Source of the DNA: an uncultured Dysosmobacter sp.
GTDB lineage: Bacteria; Bacillota; Clostridia; Oscillospirales; Oscillospiraceae
Direction of reading: 5' to 3'
NCBI GenBank assembly: GCA_934597465.1
Contig: CAKTSC010000091.1
Coordinates: forward strand, 1-6,221
DNA length: 6,221 nt
Part shown: positions 1-5,918 of the stretch, piece by piece
Position numbering within the stretch: position 1 is the stretch's first letter
Layout of the letters: every line of letters starts with the position of its first letter
Position numbers and translations under genes: made by a program
The notes under the pieces: generated by a model
Databases searched by the model: none
What the model saw: only the letters and a program-made list of their open reading frames with translations
What the model was told of the DNA's origin: nothing

Positions 1-25
1 ACTTCCCTTTTTGCGATCTATCTCC

Positions 26-200
26 AAACGGAAATCCGTTTTGAGACCGTGATTTTGGAGCGGTGGTCTGTCCTCCCCGCCGCGCCCGGAGGGCCTCCGG
101 ACGCCGCCGTCTGCCCTCTCGGATGTATAGACATCCAAAAATTGCATGTAAATATTCAAAAATTGAGGGCCGCTCCAGATTGGTATGTTTTTCACAATCT
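26..200. other. Cluster of nested inverted repeats, possible structured leader or small RNA
   Basis: No gene is seen here, but inverted repeats are dense. AAACGGA 26-32 pairs with TCCGTTT 35-41. GGAGCGG 57-63 pairs with CCGCTCC 170-176 and would close a domain of about 120 bases. Inside it are CCGGAGG 86-92 with CCTCCGG 94-100, GCCCTC 113-118 with GAGGGC 165-170, and GGATGT 121-126 with ACATCC 131-136. AGATTG 177-182 pairs with CAATCT 195-200. The 57-63/170-176 and 113-118/165-170 stems share only base 170, so most helices could coexist. A possible leftward promoter lies just to the right (220-248), so this could be the long 5' leader of a leftward gene beyond base 1, or a small RNA. I do not recognise it as a known riboswitch or RNA family. 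Inverted repeats are symmetric, so the strand is not settled. Confidence 0.3.
136..165. repeat. Two CAAAAATTG direct repeats 21 bp apart
   Basis: CAAAAATTG occurs at 136-144 and 157-165. The start-to-start distance of 21 bases is two helical turns, so both copies face the same side of the DNA. The unit is nearly palindromic. They lie downstream of the possible leftward promoter at 220-248 and inside the inverted-repeat cluster. This would suit a regulator-binding pair, but in AT-rich DNA two such copies could also be chance. Confidence 0.3.
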
Positions 201-219
201 TTTCGCTCTTTCCATTGAA

Positions 220-248
220 AAAATAGCATAGTTCCACAGGATTTGCAA
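220..248 (-). promoter_or_regulatory. Possible leftward sigma-A promoter
   Basis: Reading the minus strand, TTGCAA (243-248) is followed after exactly 17 bases by TATTTT (220-225), which is preceded by TGC, an extended -10 signature. The match is 4 of 6 to TTGACA and 4 of 6 to TATAAT. The predicted start is near 213, and it would transcribe the inverted-repeat cluster toward a gene beyond the left edge. The AT-rich setting fits a promoter but also raises the chance of a false match. Confidence 0.35.
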
Positions 249-388
249 TACCTTTCGGAAAAGTCATGGAAGTTTTTTCTCTTAACGGGCTCTTAGCGCG
301 CGCAGTTGTCTAGTCTTCTTTTCATACAACCAAGACAAGGAAAATTGCCAGAATCCGGCATTTTTCCCTTCCGGAGCCATCCAGTCGG
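249..388. other. Intergenic stretch without a recognisable gene
   Basis: I see no open frame with a ribosome binding site and no RNA gene here. A weak hairpin (TGCC 345-348, GGCA 356-359, followed by five T) points rightward but has only four paired GC-rich bases. Codon bias typical of the other genes is absent. Confidence 0.5.
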
Positions 389-409
389 AAAAAACCGCAG
401 GATGCGGTT
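389..409 (-). terminator. Intrinsic terminator for the leftward operon, possibly bidirectional
   Basis: Read on the minus strand, AACCGCA and TGCGGTT form a 7-bp stem (403-409 with 393-399) with a 3-base loop, followed by further T residues (six T in a row at 394-389, two of them in the stem). This lies 180 bases downstream of the stop codon of the DUF3810 gene and is the best terminator-shaped site for that operon. On the plus strand the stem is followed by the T-rich run ATTTATT, so it may work both ways. Confidence 0.5.
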
Positions 410-545
410 ATTTATTCTCATCGGACAACGCTGTCCCACTCACACCTCATATCACACTCTCCCCCAGGAGGAAGGTTTTCCCAAGTCCCCGCAGAGCCGC
501 CCCTCTCCGCCGCCTCCCGGCAGAAAGAAGCGCGCCCCAAAGGGC

Positions 546-587
546 ACGAAGCCCCGGGCCATCCGGCCCGGGGCTTCGTTTTCTTCC
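546..587 (+). terminator. Strong hairpin with a T-run on the plus strand
   Basis: Bases 546-560 and 565-579 form a perfect 15-bp GC-rich stem with a 4-base ATCC loop. On the plus strand it runs into TTTTCTTCC, the shape of a rho-independent terminator. It begins 10 bases beyond the stop codon of the leftward DUF3810 gene. On that strand, however, the stem is followed by GCCCTTTGG rather than a T-run. It may be the first barrier for the leftward transcript, a terminator for rightward transcription entering from the left, or both. Confidence 0.6.
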
Positions 588-588
588 G

Positions 589-1698
589 TTATCCGGCGGC
601 GGCTTTGGCCGTCTCCGCGTACCAGACCACCAGCAGATCCGTCACCGTGCCGTAGGTCTGCAGCCCCAGCTCCTCGCCGTAGCTCTTGAGGAAGCCGTCG
701 TAAACGGTGTTGGAGGCCTTCTGCACGGTGCTGTCCTGAAACTGCTTCCAGTAGGCGTTGTTGTTCCGGAGATCCGCCTTCACCCCCTCCGGCAGCTCCG
801 CCCACACCCGCTCCCAGGCGTCGTGATCCGCCCGGAAGAGGGCGTTGCCCAGATAGATGTACCCCAGCAACCACCCGGAGTAGGCGTAGCCCTCCTCCCC
901 GCAGGTGGTGGAGGCCAGGATGGCCAGGAAGTTGCACTCCTGCTCCGACGCTATCCCACGCTGGTGGGCCAGCTCGTGGGCGGCGGTGGAGGGCAGCAGG
1001 CAGGCCGGGGAATCCACATTCACGTTGGACTCCCCGGTGTAGGGGCAGTAGATGCCGGTGAAATCCAGCAGGCTCATGATCCGGGAGAAATGCACCGCCT
1101 TGGGCGGCGTATCCTCAAAGGCCAGGAAGGGGAAATCCTTTTCCACCGCATCATAGGCCCGGACGCTGCTCTCCAGGATCTCCTCCCGGGGCACGGCAAA
1201 GAGCCCCTCTCCATCCCGGGGCACTTCGTCCGCCGTCTCCTGTAGCCCCCGGACGAAGTACTCCGTCACGGCGGTGAGATCCTCCACACTGACAGGCTGG
1301 GCATAGACCCCGCTCTTCTCCTGGAAGCCGTCCACGTAGTAGTTGACGCCCCAGAGCCAGCAGAAGCCGAGGTAGACGGTGAGGGCCACGTTGACGGCCC
1401 CCAGCAGGGCGCTGACGGCCCTCCTCCCCCGGCGGCCCCTGGCCCGCACCACGGCGACGCCGTTCCAGACGAGATAGGCCAGGACGAAAAGCACCAGCAG
1501 GACGCAGAGCCCCTCCATGCCGGAGACGGGAACGGCGCTCCACAGCCGCCCCAGAAAGCGCCGGAAGGCGGCGGAGGCGGCGGCGATGGCCTCCATCCCC
1601 GCCCGCCAGGGCCGCAGGGCCCAGAAAAGCCCCAGCAGCGCAAGGTCGGCCAGCAGCCAGAGCAGGAGCTTCCGGTGCCGGGCAAAAAACTTCTTCAC
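589..1698 (-). CDS. DUF3810-type membrane protein, putative zinc metalloprotease
   Basis: A 369-residue protein with three likely membrane segments in its N-terminal third (about 11-28, 61-84 and 96-117), followed by a soluble domain. That domain carries HELAH (241-245) in the stretch STAAHELAHQRGIASEQE, an HExxH zinc site in which His241 and His245 would bind zinc and Glu242 would be catalytic. Glu252 or Glu254 could be the third ligand. This arrangement matches DUF3810, whose members are predicted membrane-bound metalloproteases with no established substrate that I know of. The start is GTG at 1696-1698, preceded by AAGGA (1709-1713) 10 bases upstream, and that site lies next to the stop codon of the transporter gene. 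The 15-base gap indicates co-transcription and probably coupled translation. The family call is fairly firm; peptidase activity and an envelope role are inferred from the motif. Confidence 0.85.
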   Translation of the reverse strand: MKKFFARHRKLLLWLLADLALLGLFWALRPWRAGMEAIAAASAAFRRFLGRLWSAVPVSGMEGLCVLLVLFVLAYLVWNGVAVVRARGRRGRRAVSALLGAVNVALTVYLGFCWLWGVNYYVDGFQEKSGVYAQPVSVEDLTAVTEYFVRGLQETADEVPRDGEGLFAVPREEILESSVRAYDAVEKDFPFLAFEDTPPKAVHFSRIMSLLDFTGIYCPYTGESNVNVDSPACLLPSTAAHELAHQRGIASEQECNFLAILASTTCGEEGYAYSGWLLGYIYLGNALFRADHDAWERVWAELPEGVKADLRNNNAYWKQFQDSTVQKASNTVYDGFLKSYGEELGLQTYGTVTDLLVVWYAETAKAAAG

Positions 1699-1713
1699 GG
1701 GGCGCGCTTCCTT

Positions 1714-2982
1714 TCAGTCCTTCTCCGGCGGATCGGAGACCGGCTTCTCCGGCTCCGCCGGGACGCCCGCCGCGGGATCCGGGATGTCCTGCTGGTAGGC
1801 GTGGCCCTGGGTGGGCAGATCCTTCCCCCGCAGCCGGCTCTGCAGCACGAAGGTGCAGAAGGAGGTGAGGCAGGCCAGGATCGGCACGCCGAAGAACATC
1901 CCCGCCACGCCGAAAAAGCTCCCGCCCACCAGGATGGCCACGATGACCCAGAGGCTGGAGAGGCCCGTCTTGTCCCCCAGGATCTTGGGCCCGATGATGT
2001 TGCCGTCCACCTGCTGCAGGGCGAAGACGAAGAGGGTGAAATACACCGCCTTCAGGGGGCTGTCCAGCAGGATGAGGAAGATGCTGGGGATGGCCCCCAG
2101 GAAGGGCCCGAAGAAGGGGATCACGTTGGTAACGCCCACGATGACGCTGACGAGAGGCGTATACGGGAAGTTCAAAAGCGAGCAGCCGATGAAGCAGATG
2201 AGGCCGATGATGAGGGAGTCCAGGATCTTGCCCCGGACGAAGCCGGAGAAGATCTCATCCACCCGGTGGACGCCCCGGAAGACCCAGGGGGTATGCCGGG
2301 GGGCCGTCAGGGCGTAGATGGCCCGGCGGGCGTGGGCGGCGCAGCGCTCCTTGGTGGCCAGGAAGTAGATGGAGACGATGATCCCCACCACCAGATCCAT
2401 CAGGAAGCCGAGAGCCGAGAAGATGCCGCCGGACACCGCCGTCACCAGGGACTGGGTGTGGGGCAGCACCCGCTCCGTCAGCACGCTGAGCAGGTCTTTA
2501 TAGTAGCCCGCGAAGCGGTCGGAAACGAAGTGCTCCACCGTGGGGTTGCTCTCCAGAAGATTCGTGATCCAGGAGTTGATGGTGTTGTAGTAGAGCTCCA
2601 TGTTGTTCCACAGCTGCAGGATGCTCCGGTAAAGCTCCGGCAGCAGGATGGACAGCAGCAGGTACACCACCAGGCTGATGATGGCCCAGGTGATGAGCAG
2701 GCTCACCGCCCGGGGCCCCGCCGCGCAGTATTTCCCCCGGGCCCGGGCCTTGGCCATGGCGTCCGGGAAGAGGAGGTGGTCGAAGAAGTTGATGACCGGG
2801 GCGAGAAGGTAGGCCATCAGTCCCCCGTAGAGGATGGGAGCCAGGGCGTCCATCAGCTTTTTCAGCAGGGCGATGAGGGTGCGGCTGCCGAAAAAGGTAT
2901 CGTAGAAGAGCAGGATGGCGCAGACCGTCAGCAGCACCGTCAGTGCCGCCTTGCCGTAGATCCCCTTCTGCTGCTGCTTCAT
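1714..2982 (-). CDS. AI-2E family (PerM-type) membrane transporter
   Basis: A 422-residue polytopic membrane protein with hydrophobic segments near residues 11-30, 46-65, 92-114, 185-209, 254-270, 277-306, 312-322 and 343-380. Family signatures are VIPFFGPFLGAIP (287-299), QQVDGNIIGPKILGDKTGLS (323-342) and a Gly-rich last segment ending GVAGMFFGVPILA (358-370). The soluble stretch at about 115-184 between early membrane segments is also typical. Residues 388-422 form a hydrophilic tail rich in Pro, Asp and Glu. Members include exporters of autoinducer-2 and Na+/H+ antiporters, so the substrate cannot be assigned. The ATG start has GGAGG (2991-2995, minus strand) 8 bases upstream. It is the first gene of the leftward operon, transcribed from the promoter at 3034-3062. 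Function beyond membrane transport is uncertain. Confidence 0.92.
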   Translation of the reverse strand: MKQQQKGIYGKAALTVLLTVCAILLFYDTFFGSRTLIALLKKLMDALAPILYGGLMAYLLAPVINFFDHLLFPDAMAKARARGKYCAAGPRAVSLLITWAIISLVVYLLLSILLPELYRSILQLWNNMELYYNTINSWITNLLESNPTVEHFVSDRFAGYYKDLLSVLTERVLPHTQSLVTAVSGGIFSALGFLMDLVVGIIVSIYFLATKERCAAHARRAIYALTAPRHTPWVFRGVHRVDEIFSGFVRGKILDSLIIGLICFIGCSLLNFPYTPLVSVIVGVTNVIPFFGPFLGAIPSIFLILLDSPLKAVYFTLFVFALQQVDGNIIGPKILGDKTGLSSLWVIVAILVGGSFFGVAGMFFGVPILACLTSFCTFVLQSRLRGKDLPTQGHAYQQDIPDPAAGVPAEPEKPVSDPPEKD

Positions 2983-3033
2983 GTCGTGATCCTCCCTCTT
3001 CCGCGTTCCCGGTAAATCCTTTACACTCTCTTC

Positions 3034-3062
3034 ATTTTACACAGCCCCGGCGGGAATTGCAA
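3034..3062 (-). promoter_or_regulatory. Leftward sigma-A promoter of the transporter operon
   Basis: On the minus strand, TTGCAA (3057-3062) is followed after 17 bases by TAAAAT (3034-3039). The -10 matches consensus at 5 of 6 positions and the -35 at 4 of 6. The predicted start is near 3027, giving a leader of about 45 bases before the transporter ATG. The -35 hexamer is self-complementary and is the same one used by the rightward promoter. Confidence 0.6.
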
Positions 3063-3085
3063 TCCTGAGTTCCCCGTGTTATAGT
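3057..3085 (+). promoter_or_regulatory. Rightward sigma-A promoter of the lipid kinase operon
   Basis: TTGCAA (3057-3062), a 17-base spacer and TATAGT (3080-3085), with TG at 3077-3078 making an extended -10 (TGTTATAGT). The -10 matches consensus at 5 of 6 positions. The predicted start is near 3092, leaving a leader of about 94 bases that contains the hairpin at 3133-3163. Confidence 0.65.
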
Positions 3086-3132
3086 AGTCTTTACAAAGCC
3101 TTAATCGTCATTCCGCAAATTTTTAAGAATCG

Positions 3133-3163
3133 CCCCTCCGGGGGCTGTCCGGCTCCGGAGGGG
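3133..3163 (+). promoter_or_regulatory. GC-rich hairpin in the leader of the lipid kinase operon
   Basis: CCCCTCCGG (3133-3141) pairs perfectly with CCGGAGGGG (3155-3163), a 9-bp stem with a 13-base loop. It ends 9 bases before the ribosome binding site AAGGAG (3173-3178). Only three T follow it, so it is a poor terminator. It could stabilise the mRNA 5' end or affect translation. The second arm contains GGAG, so an alternative fold could mimic the ribosome binding site. Confidence 0.45.
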
Positions 3164-3172
3164 GCCTTTGAT

Positions 3173-3178
3173 AAGGAG
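3173..3178 (+). promoter_or_regulatory. Ribosome binding site that fixes the lipid kinase start
   Basis: AAGGAG lies 7 bases upstream of the ATG at 3186. An in-frame TTG at 3168 would add six residues but lies upstream of this site and has none of its own, so the ATG is the start. Confidence 0.8.
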
Positions 3179-3185
3179 CGTCATC

Positions 3186-4073
3186 ATGTCTGCCAAGAAA
3201 GCTTTATTCCTTGTGAATCCCGCCGCCGGGAAGCGCCAGTCCCGGGAGCCGCTCTTCGACGCGGCCGCCGCCCTCTGCCAGGCGGGGTATCTTGTGAACA
3301 TCCACCTGACCTCCGGCCGGGGGGACGCCACCGACACCGCCCGGCGGGAGGGGGCGGACTACGACCTCGTGGTCTGCTCCGGCGGGGACGGCACCCTGAA
3401 CGAGACCATCACCGGCCTTATGGCTCTGCCGGAGCCCCCGCCCCTGGGCTACCTGCCCCGGGGCAGCACCAACGATTTCGCCGCAAGCCTCGGCATCTCC
3501 TCCCATCCGGCGGCGGCCGCCGCGGCCCTGCTGCGCTCCCCGGGCCGGGCCCTGGACATCGGCCGCTGGAACGGGCGCTGCTTTGCGTATGTCGCCTGCT
3601 TCGGGGCTTTCACCCGCAGCTCCTACTCCGCCCCCCAGGAGGTCAAGAACATCCTGGGCCACTTCGCCTACATCCTGGAGGGGGTGAAGGATCTCAGCTC
3701 CCTGCGGCCCTACCGGGTGCGCCTGACGGCGGACGGTGAGGTTCTGGACGGGGACTACCTCTTCGGCGCCGTGTGCAACTCCACGTCCCTGGGCGGGCTC
3801 ATGAAGCTGGGGAAGGAAGAGGTCGTCCTGGACGACGGGAAGTTCGAGATGCTGCTGGTGCGCAGCCCCCGGACGCTGCTGGAGCTCCAGGCCGTGCTCA
3901 CCGCCCTGCTCAACCAGAACTACCGGCAGGAGGGCCTGGTCTTCCGCCACGTCTCCTCCCTGACGGCGGAGCCGGAGGGGGAGCTTCCCTGGTCGCTGGA
4001 CGGCGAGTTCGCCCCCAGCGCCGAGAGCGTCAGCATCCGCAACTGCCCCCGGGCCCTGACCTTCCGCCTGTGA
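3186..4073 (+). CDS. Diacylglycerol kinase family lipid kinase (DgkB/YegS-like)
   Basis: A 295-residue protein that should transfer phosphate from ATP to a lipid alcohol such as diacylglycerol, returning it to phosphatidic acid for phospholipid synthesis at the membrane inner face. Motifs in order: NPAAGK (11-16) after the first beta strand; GGDGT (66-70), the nucleotide-binding signature of the DAGK catalytic domain; LPRGSTNDFA (90-99); LDDGKFE (215-221), a metal-binding region; and SLDGE (270-274), where Asp272 corresponds to the catalytic base of bacterial DgkB proteins. The length is normal for the family and no key motif is missing. It has its own promoter (3057-3085) and leads a three-gene operon. 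Members also phosphorylate other lipids, sphingosine-like bases or undecaprenol-type alcohols, so the exact substrate is open. Confidence 0.92.
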   Translation: MSAKKALFLVNPAAGKRQSREPLFDAAAALCQAGYLVNIHLTSGRGDATDTARREGADYDLVVCSGGDGTLNETITGLMALPEPPPLGYLPRGSTNDFAASLGISSHPAAAAAALLRSPGRALDIGRWNGRCFAYVACFGAFTRSSYSAPQEVKNILGHFAYILEGVKDLSSLRPYRVRLTADGEVLDGDYLFGAVCNSTSLGGLMKLGKEEVVLDDGKFEMLLVRSPRTLLELQAVLTALLNQNYRQEGLVFRHVSSLTAEPEGELPWSLDGEFAPSAESVSIRNCPRALTFRL

Positions 4074-4687
4074 GGGGGGCGAAGGCGCTGGCCGCCCGCT
4101 TCGGCGGCCATGAACCCGGGTGGATGGACGAGAAGCGCCGCTGCGCCGTCCTGGTGCCCTTCCTGGCGCGGGAGGGAGAGCTCTCCCTCCTCTTTGAGCG
4201 CCGCTCCGGCGGCATCCGCCAGGGGGGCGAGACCTGCTTCCCCGGCGGCGGCGCGGAGAATAGCGAGAGCGACACCGCCTGCGCCCTCCGGGAGACAGAG
4301 GAGGAGCTGGGCATCCCGAAAAGCGAGATTCAAATCCTGGGGCGGTCGGATTTCCTGCTCACCCCGGCGGGCGTCCGGGTGCAGCCGGTGCTGGGGCTTC
4401 TTACCCCCCGGGCCACGGACTTCCTGCGCCCCTCCCCCGCCGAGGTGGCGGAGACCTTCACCGTGCCCCTCCGCTTCTTCCGGGAGACGGAGCCGGAGCT
4501 CTACGCCTATACCCAGGAGCCGGTGATCCAGCCGGACTTCCCCTTTGAGGCCGTGGGCGTCCGCCCCGGCTACCCCTTCGCCCGGGGCCGGGTGGAGGTG
4601 CCGGTCTGGCACTATGGGAACCGCGTGATCTGGGGCATCACCGCCCGGATCGTCCGCAGCGTCCTGCGGGGACTGAACGAATCCTGA
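4070..4687 (+). CDS. Nudix hydrolase, probable CoA diphosphatase
   Basis: A 205-residue Nudix protein. The Nudix box is complete: Gly60, Glu66, then RETEEELGI (74-82) with Arg74, Glu75, Glu78, Glu79 and Gly81. Just before it, LLFERRS (40-46) and RQGGETCFPGG (50-60) match the region specific to CoA diphosphatases (NudL/YeaB type), which cut CoA or acyl-CoA to phosphopantetheine derivatives and 3',5'-ADP. I place the start at GTG 4070, which overlaps the lipid kinase stop codon (GTGA). The extra N-terminal residues (ALAARFGGHEPG) resemble the usual N-terminus of this family, which precedes the first strand CAVLVPF. There is no clear ribosome binding site, so translation is probably coupled to the kinase. 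The other candidate is ATG 4124 (187 residues). The Nudix fold is certain; the CoA substrate is inferred from the motif. Confidence 0.85.
   Translation: MRGAKALAARFGGHEPGWMDEKRRCAVLVPFLAREGELSLLFERRSGGIRQGGETCFPGGGAENSESDTACALRETEEELGIPKSEIQILGRSDFLLTPAGVRVQPVLGLLTPRATDFLRPSPAEVAETFTVPLRFFRETEPELYAYTQEPVIQPDFPFEAVGVRPGYPFARGRVEVPVWHYGNRVIWGITARIVRSVLRGLNES
4089..4110 (+). other. 8-bp hairpin at the 5' end of the Nudix gene
   Basis: TGGCCGCC (4089-4096) and GGCGGCCA (4103-4110) form a perfect stem with a 6-base loop, between the GTG start at 4070 and the in-frame ATG at 4124. It may limit independent initiation at the GTG so that translation depends on ribosomes finishing the kinase gene. The GC-rich codons (Leu-Ala-Ala-Arg-Phe-Gly-Gly) could also produce it by chance. 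Confidence 0.35.
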
Positions 4688-4701
4688 CGCGGGAAACCGC
4701 G
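4688..4701 (+). other. Intercistronic hairpin with a GAAA tetraloop
   Basis: CGCGG-GAAA-CCGCG begins at the base after the Nudix stop codon and ends 10 bases before the AGGAGG of the next gene. GAAA is a GNRA loop, which makes short RNA stems stable. No T-run follows, so it is not a terminator. It may insulate translation of the two genes or protect an mRNA end after processing. Confidence 0.5.
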
Positions 4702-4724
4702 AAGAGAGAATAGGAGGAATTTCC

Positions 4725-5510
<786 letters not shown>

Positions 5511-5530
5511 CCCCCCGCATCCACTCCCTC

Positions 5531-5557
5531 CGTAGGGGCCGATGCCCCCATCGGCCC
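5531..5557 (+). repeat. GTAGGG hairpin repeat, copy 1
   Basis: CGTAG followed by GGGCCGATG (5536-5544) and CATCGGCCC (5549-5557), a perfect 9-bp stem with a CCCC loop. It starts 20 bases after the crt stop codon and is the first structure a crt transcript would meet, but no T-run follows. The same core recurs at 5805, 5919 and 5980 in the same orientation. Confidence 0.65.
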
Positions 5558-5589
5558 GCCGCTGGCACTTTCATCCCCCGCCGGGCCAA

Positions 5590-5747
5590 GGCTCCCTTGT
5601 GGCAAGGGGGAGCGAGCCGAGCGCTGCCGGGGGCAGATGCAGCGAGGCGAGCGAGTGGCAGCGGTCAAAATTCTGTGAGCGGCCAGCGAACAAAGAATTT
5701 TGGGCACCGCAACAGGAGCTGTCAGCCGCAGGCTGACTGAGGGATCG
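5590..5747 (+). repeat. Composite hairpin element, possibly one repeat nested in another
   Basis: The left part is GCTCCCTTG (5591-5599) facing CAAGGGGGAGC (5603-5613). The right part is GTCAGCC (5721-5727) facing GGCTGAC (5731-5737), followed by TGAGGGAT. From memory, not checked, such left and right parts normally adjoin in short repeats of gut Clostridia. Here about 100 bases separate them, flanked by GGAGC at 5609-5613 and 5715-5719. Confidence 0.5.
5614..5714 (+). repeat. Inner hairpin module of the composite element
   Basis: CGCTGCC (5622-5628) pairs with GGCAGCG (5657-5663), and CAAAATTCT (5666-5674) pairs with AGAATTTTG (5694-5702) over a 19-base loop. The stretch has no coding capacity and no clear terminal inverted repeats. 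It is AT-rich only in the second stem. Confidence 0.5.
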
Positions 5748-5753
5748 CCGGGA

Positions 5754-5893
5754 CGCACCCCGCCGCCCGCACCATCCCCCGTCCCGCACTCCCCGCACCG
5801 CTTCCGTAGGGCGGGGTGACCATGACTGACGCCCCAAATTCCGTTCCGGAATTTGGCTGGCGGAAGCCACACCCCAGGCGCACCCCGCCGCCC
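5754..5893 (+). repeat. 15-base direct repeat, two copies
   Basis: CGCACCCCGCCGCCC occurs at 5754-5768 and 5879-5893, 125 bases apart, bracketing repeat copy 2 and its AT-rich hairpin. The low complexity of the word limits what can be concluded. Confidence 0.45.
5805..5875 (+). repeat. GTAGGG hairpin repeat, copy 2, with an internal AT-rich hairpin
   Basis: CGTAGGGCG opens at 5805. GGGGTG (5813-5818) can pair with CACCCC (5870-5875) around an inner hairpin in which CGCC (5830-5833) and CCAAATTCC (5834-5842) face GGAATTTGG (5848-5856) and, after a 2-base bulge, GGCG (5859-5862). The inner arm resembles the CAAAATTCT/AGAATTTTG arm at 5666-5702. This copy is the most divergent of the four. Confidence 0.5.
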
Positions 5894-5896
5894 CAT

Positions 5897-5914
5897 TGAC
5901 AGCGCCCTCTGTCA
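5897..5914. repeat. Small inverted repeat TGACAG/CTGTCA
   Basis: TGACAG (5897-5902) and CTGTCA (5909-5914) form a 6-bp stem with a 6-base loop immediately before GTAGGG copy 3. No T-run follows. Confidence 0.4.
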
Positions 5915-5918
5915 CCCA

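Larger units (their letters stand above)
3020..3096 (+). repeat. Three TTTACA words in the divergent promoter region
   Basis: TTTACAC occurs at 3020-3026 and 3036-3042, 16 bases apart, and TTTACAA at 3090-3096. The first and third lie near the two predicted transcription starts, and the second overlaps the leftward -10 box. They could be operator half-sites, but no inverted symmetry relates them and chance is possible. Confidence 0.2.

Noticed and set aside
49..231. 60-codon plus-strand open frame at the left end
   Set aside because: No ribosome binding site, sequence not protein-like, and its repeated IQKL words are just the CAAAAATTG repeats translated.
306..689. Plus-strand open frame of 127 codons starting with TTG
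   Set aside because: There is no ribosome binding site, it crosses two terminator-like hairpins and it enters the DUF3810 gene antisense.
1675..3015. A 446-codon open frame on the plus strand opposite the AI-2E transporter
   Set aside because: It is a mirror of a GC-rich gene: composition is dominated by Gly, Asp, Glu, Gln and His with no domain pattern, and the minus-strand frame has clear family motifs and a ribosome binding site.
3168..3170. TTG as the start of the lipid kinase
   Set aside because: It lies upstream of the only ribosome binding site, which is correctly spaced for the ATG at 3186.
5536..5557. Hairpin after crt as an intrinsic terminator
   Set aside because: The stem is strong but there is no T-run after it; kept as a repeat copy rather than called a terminator.
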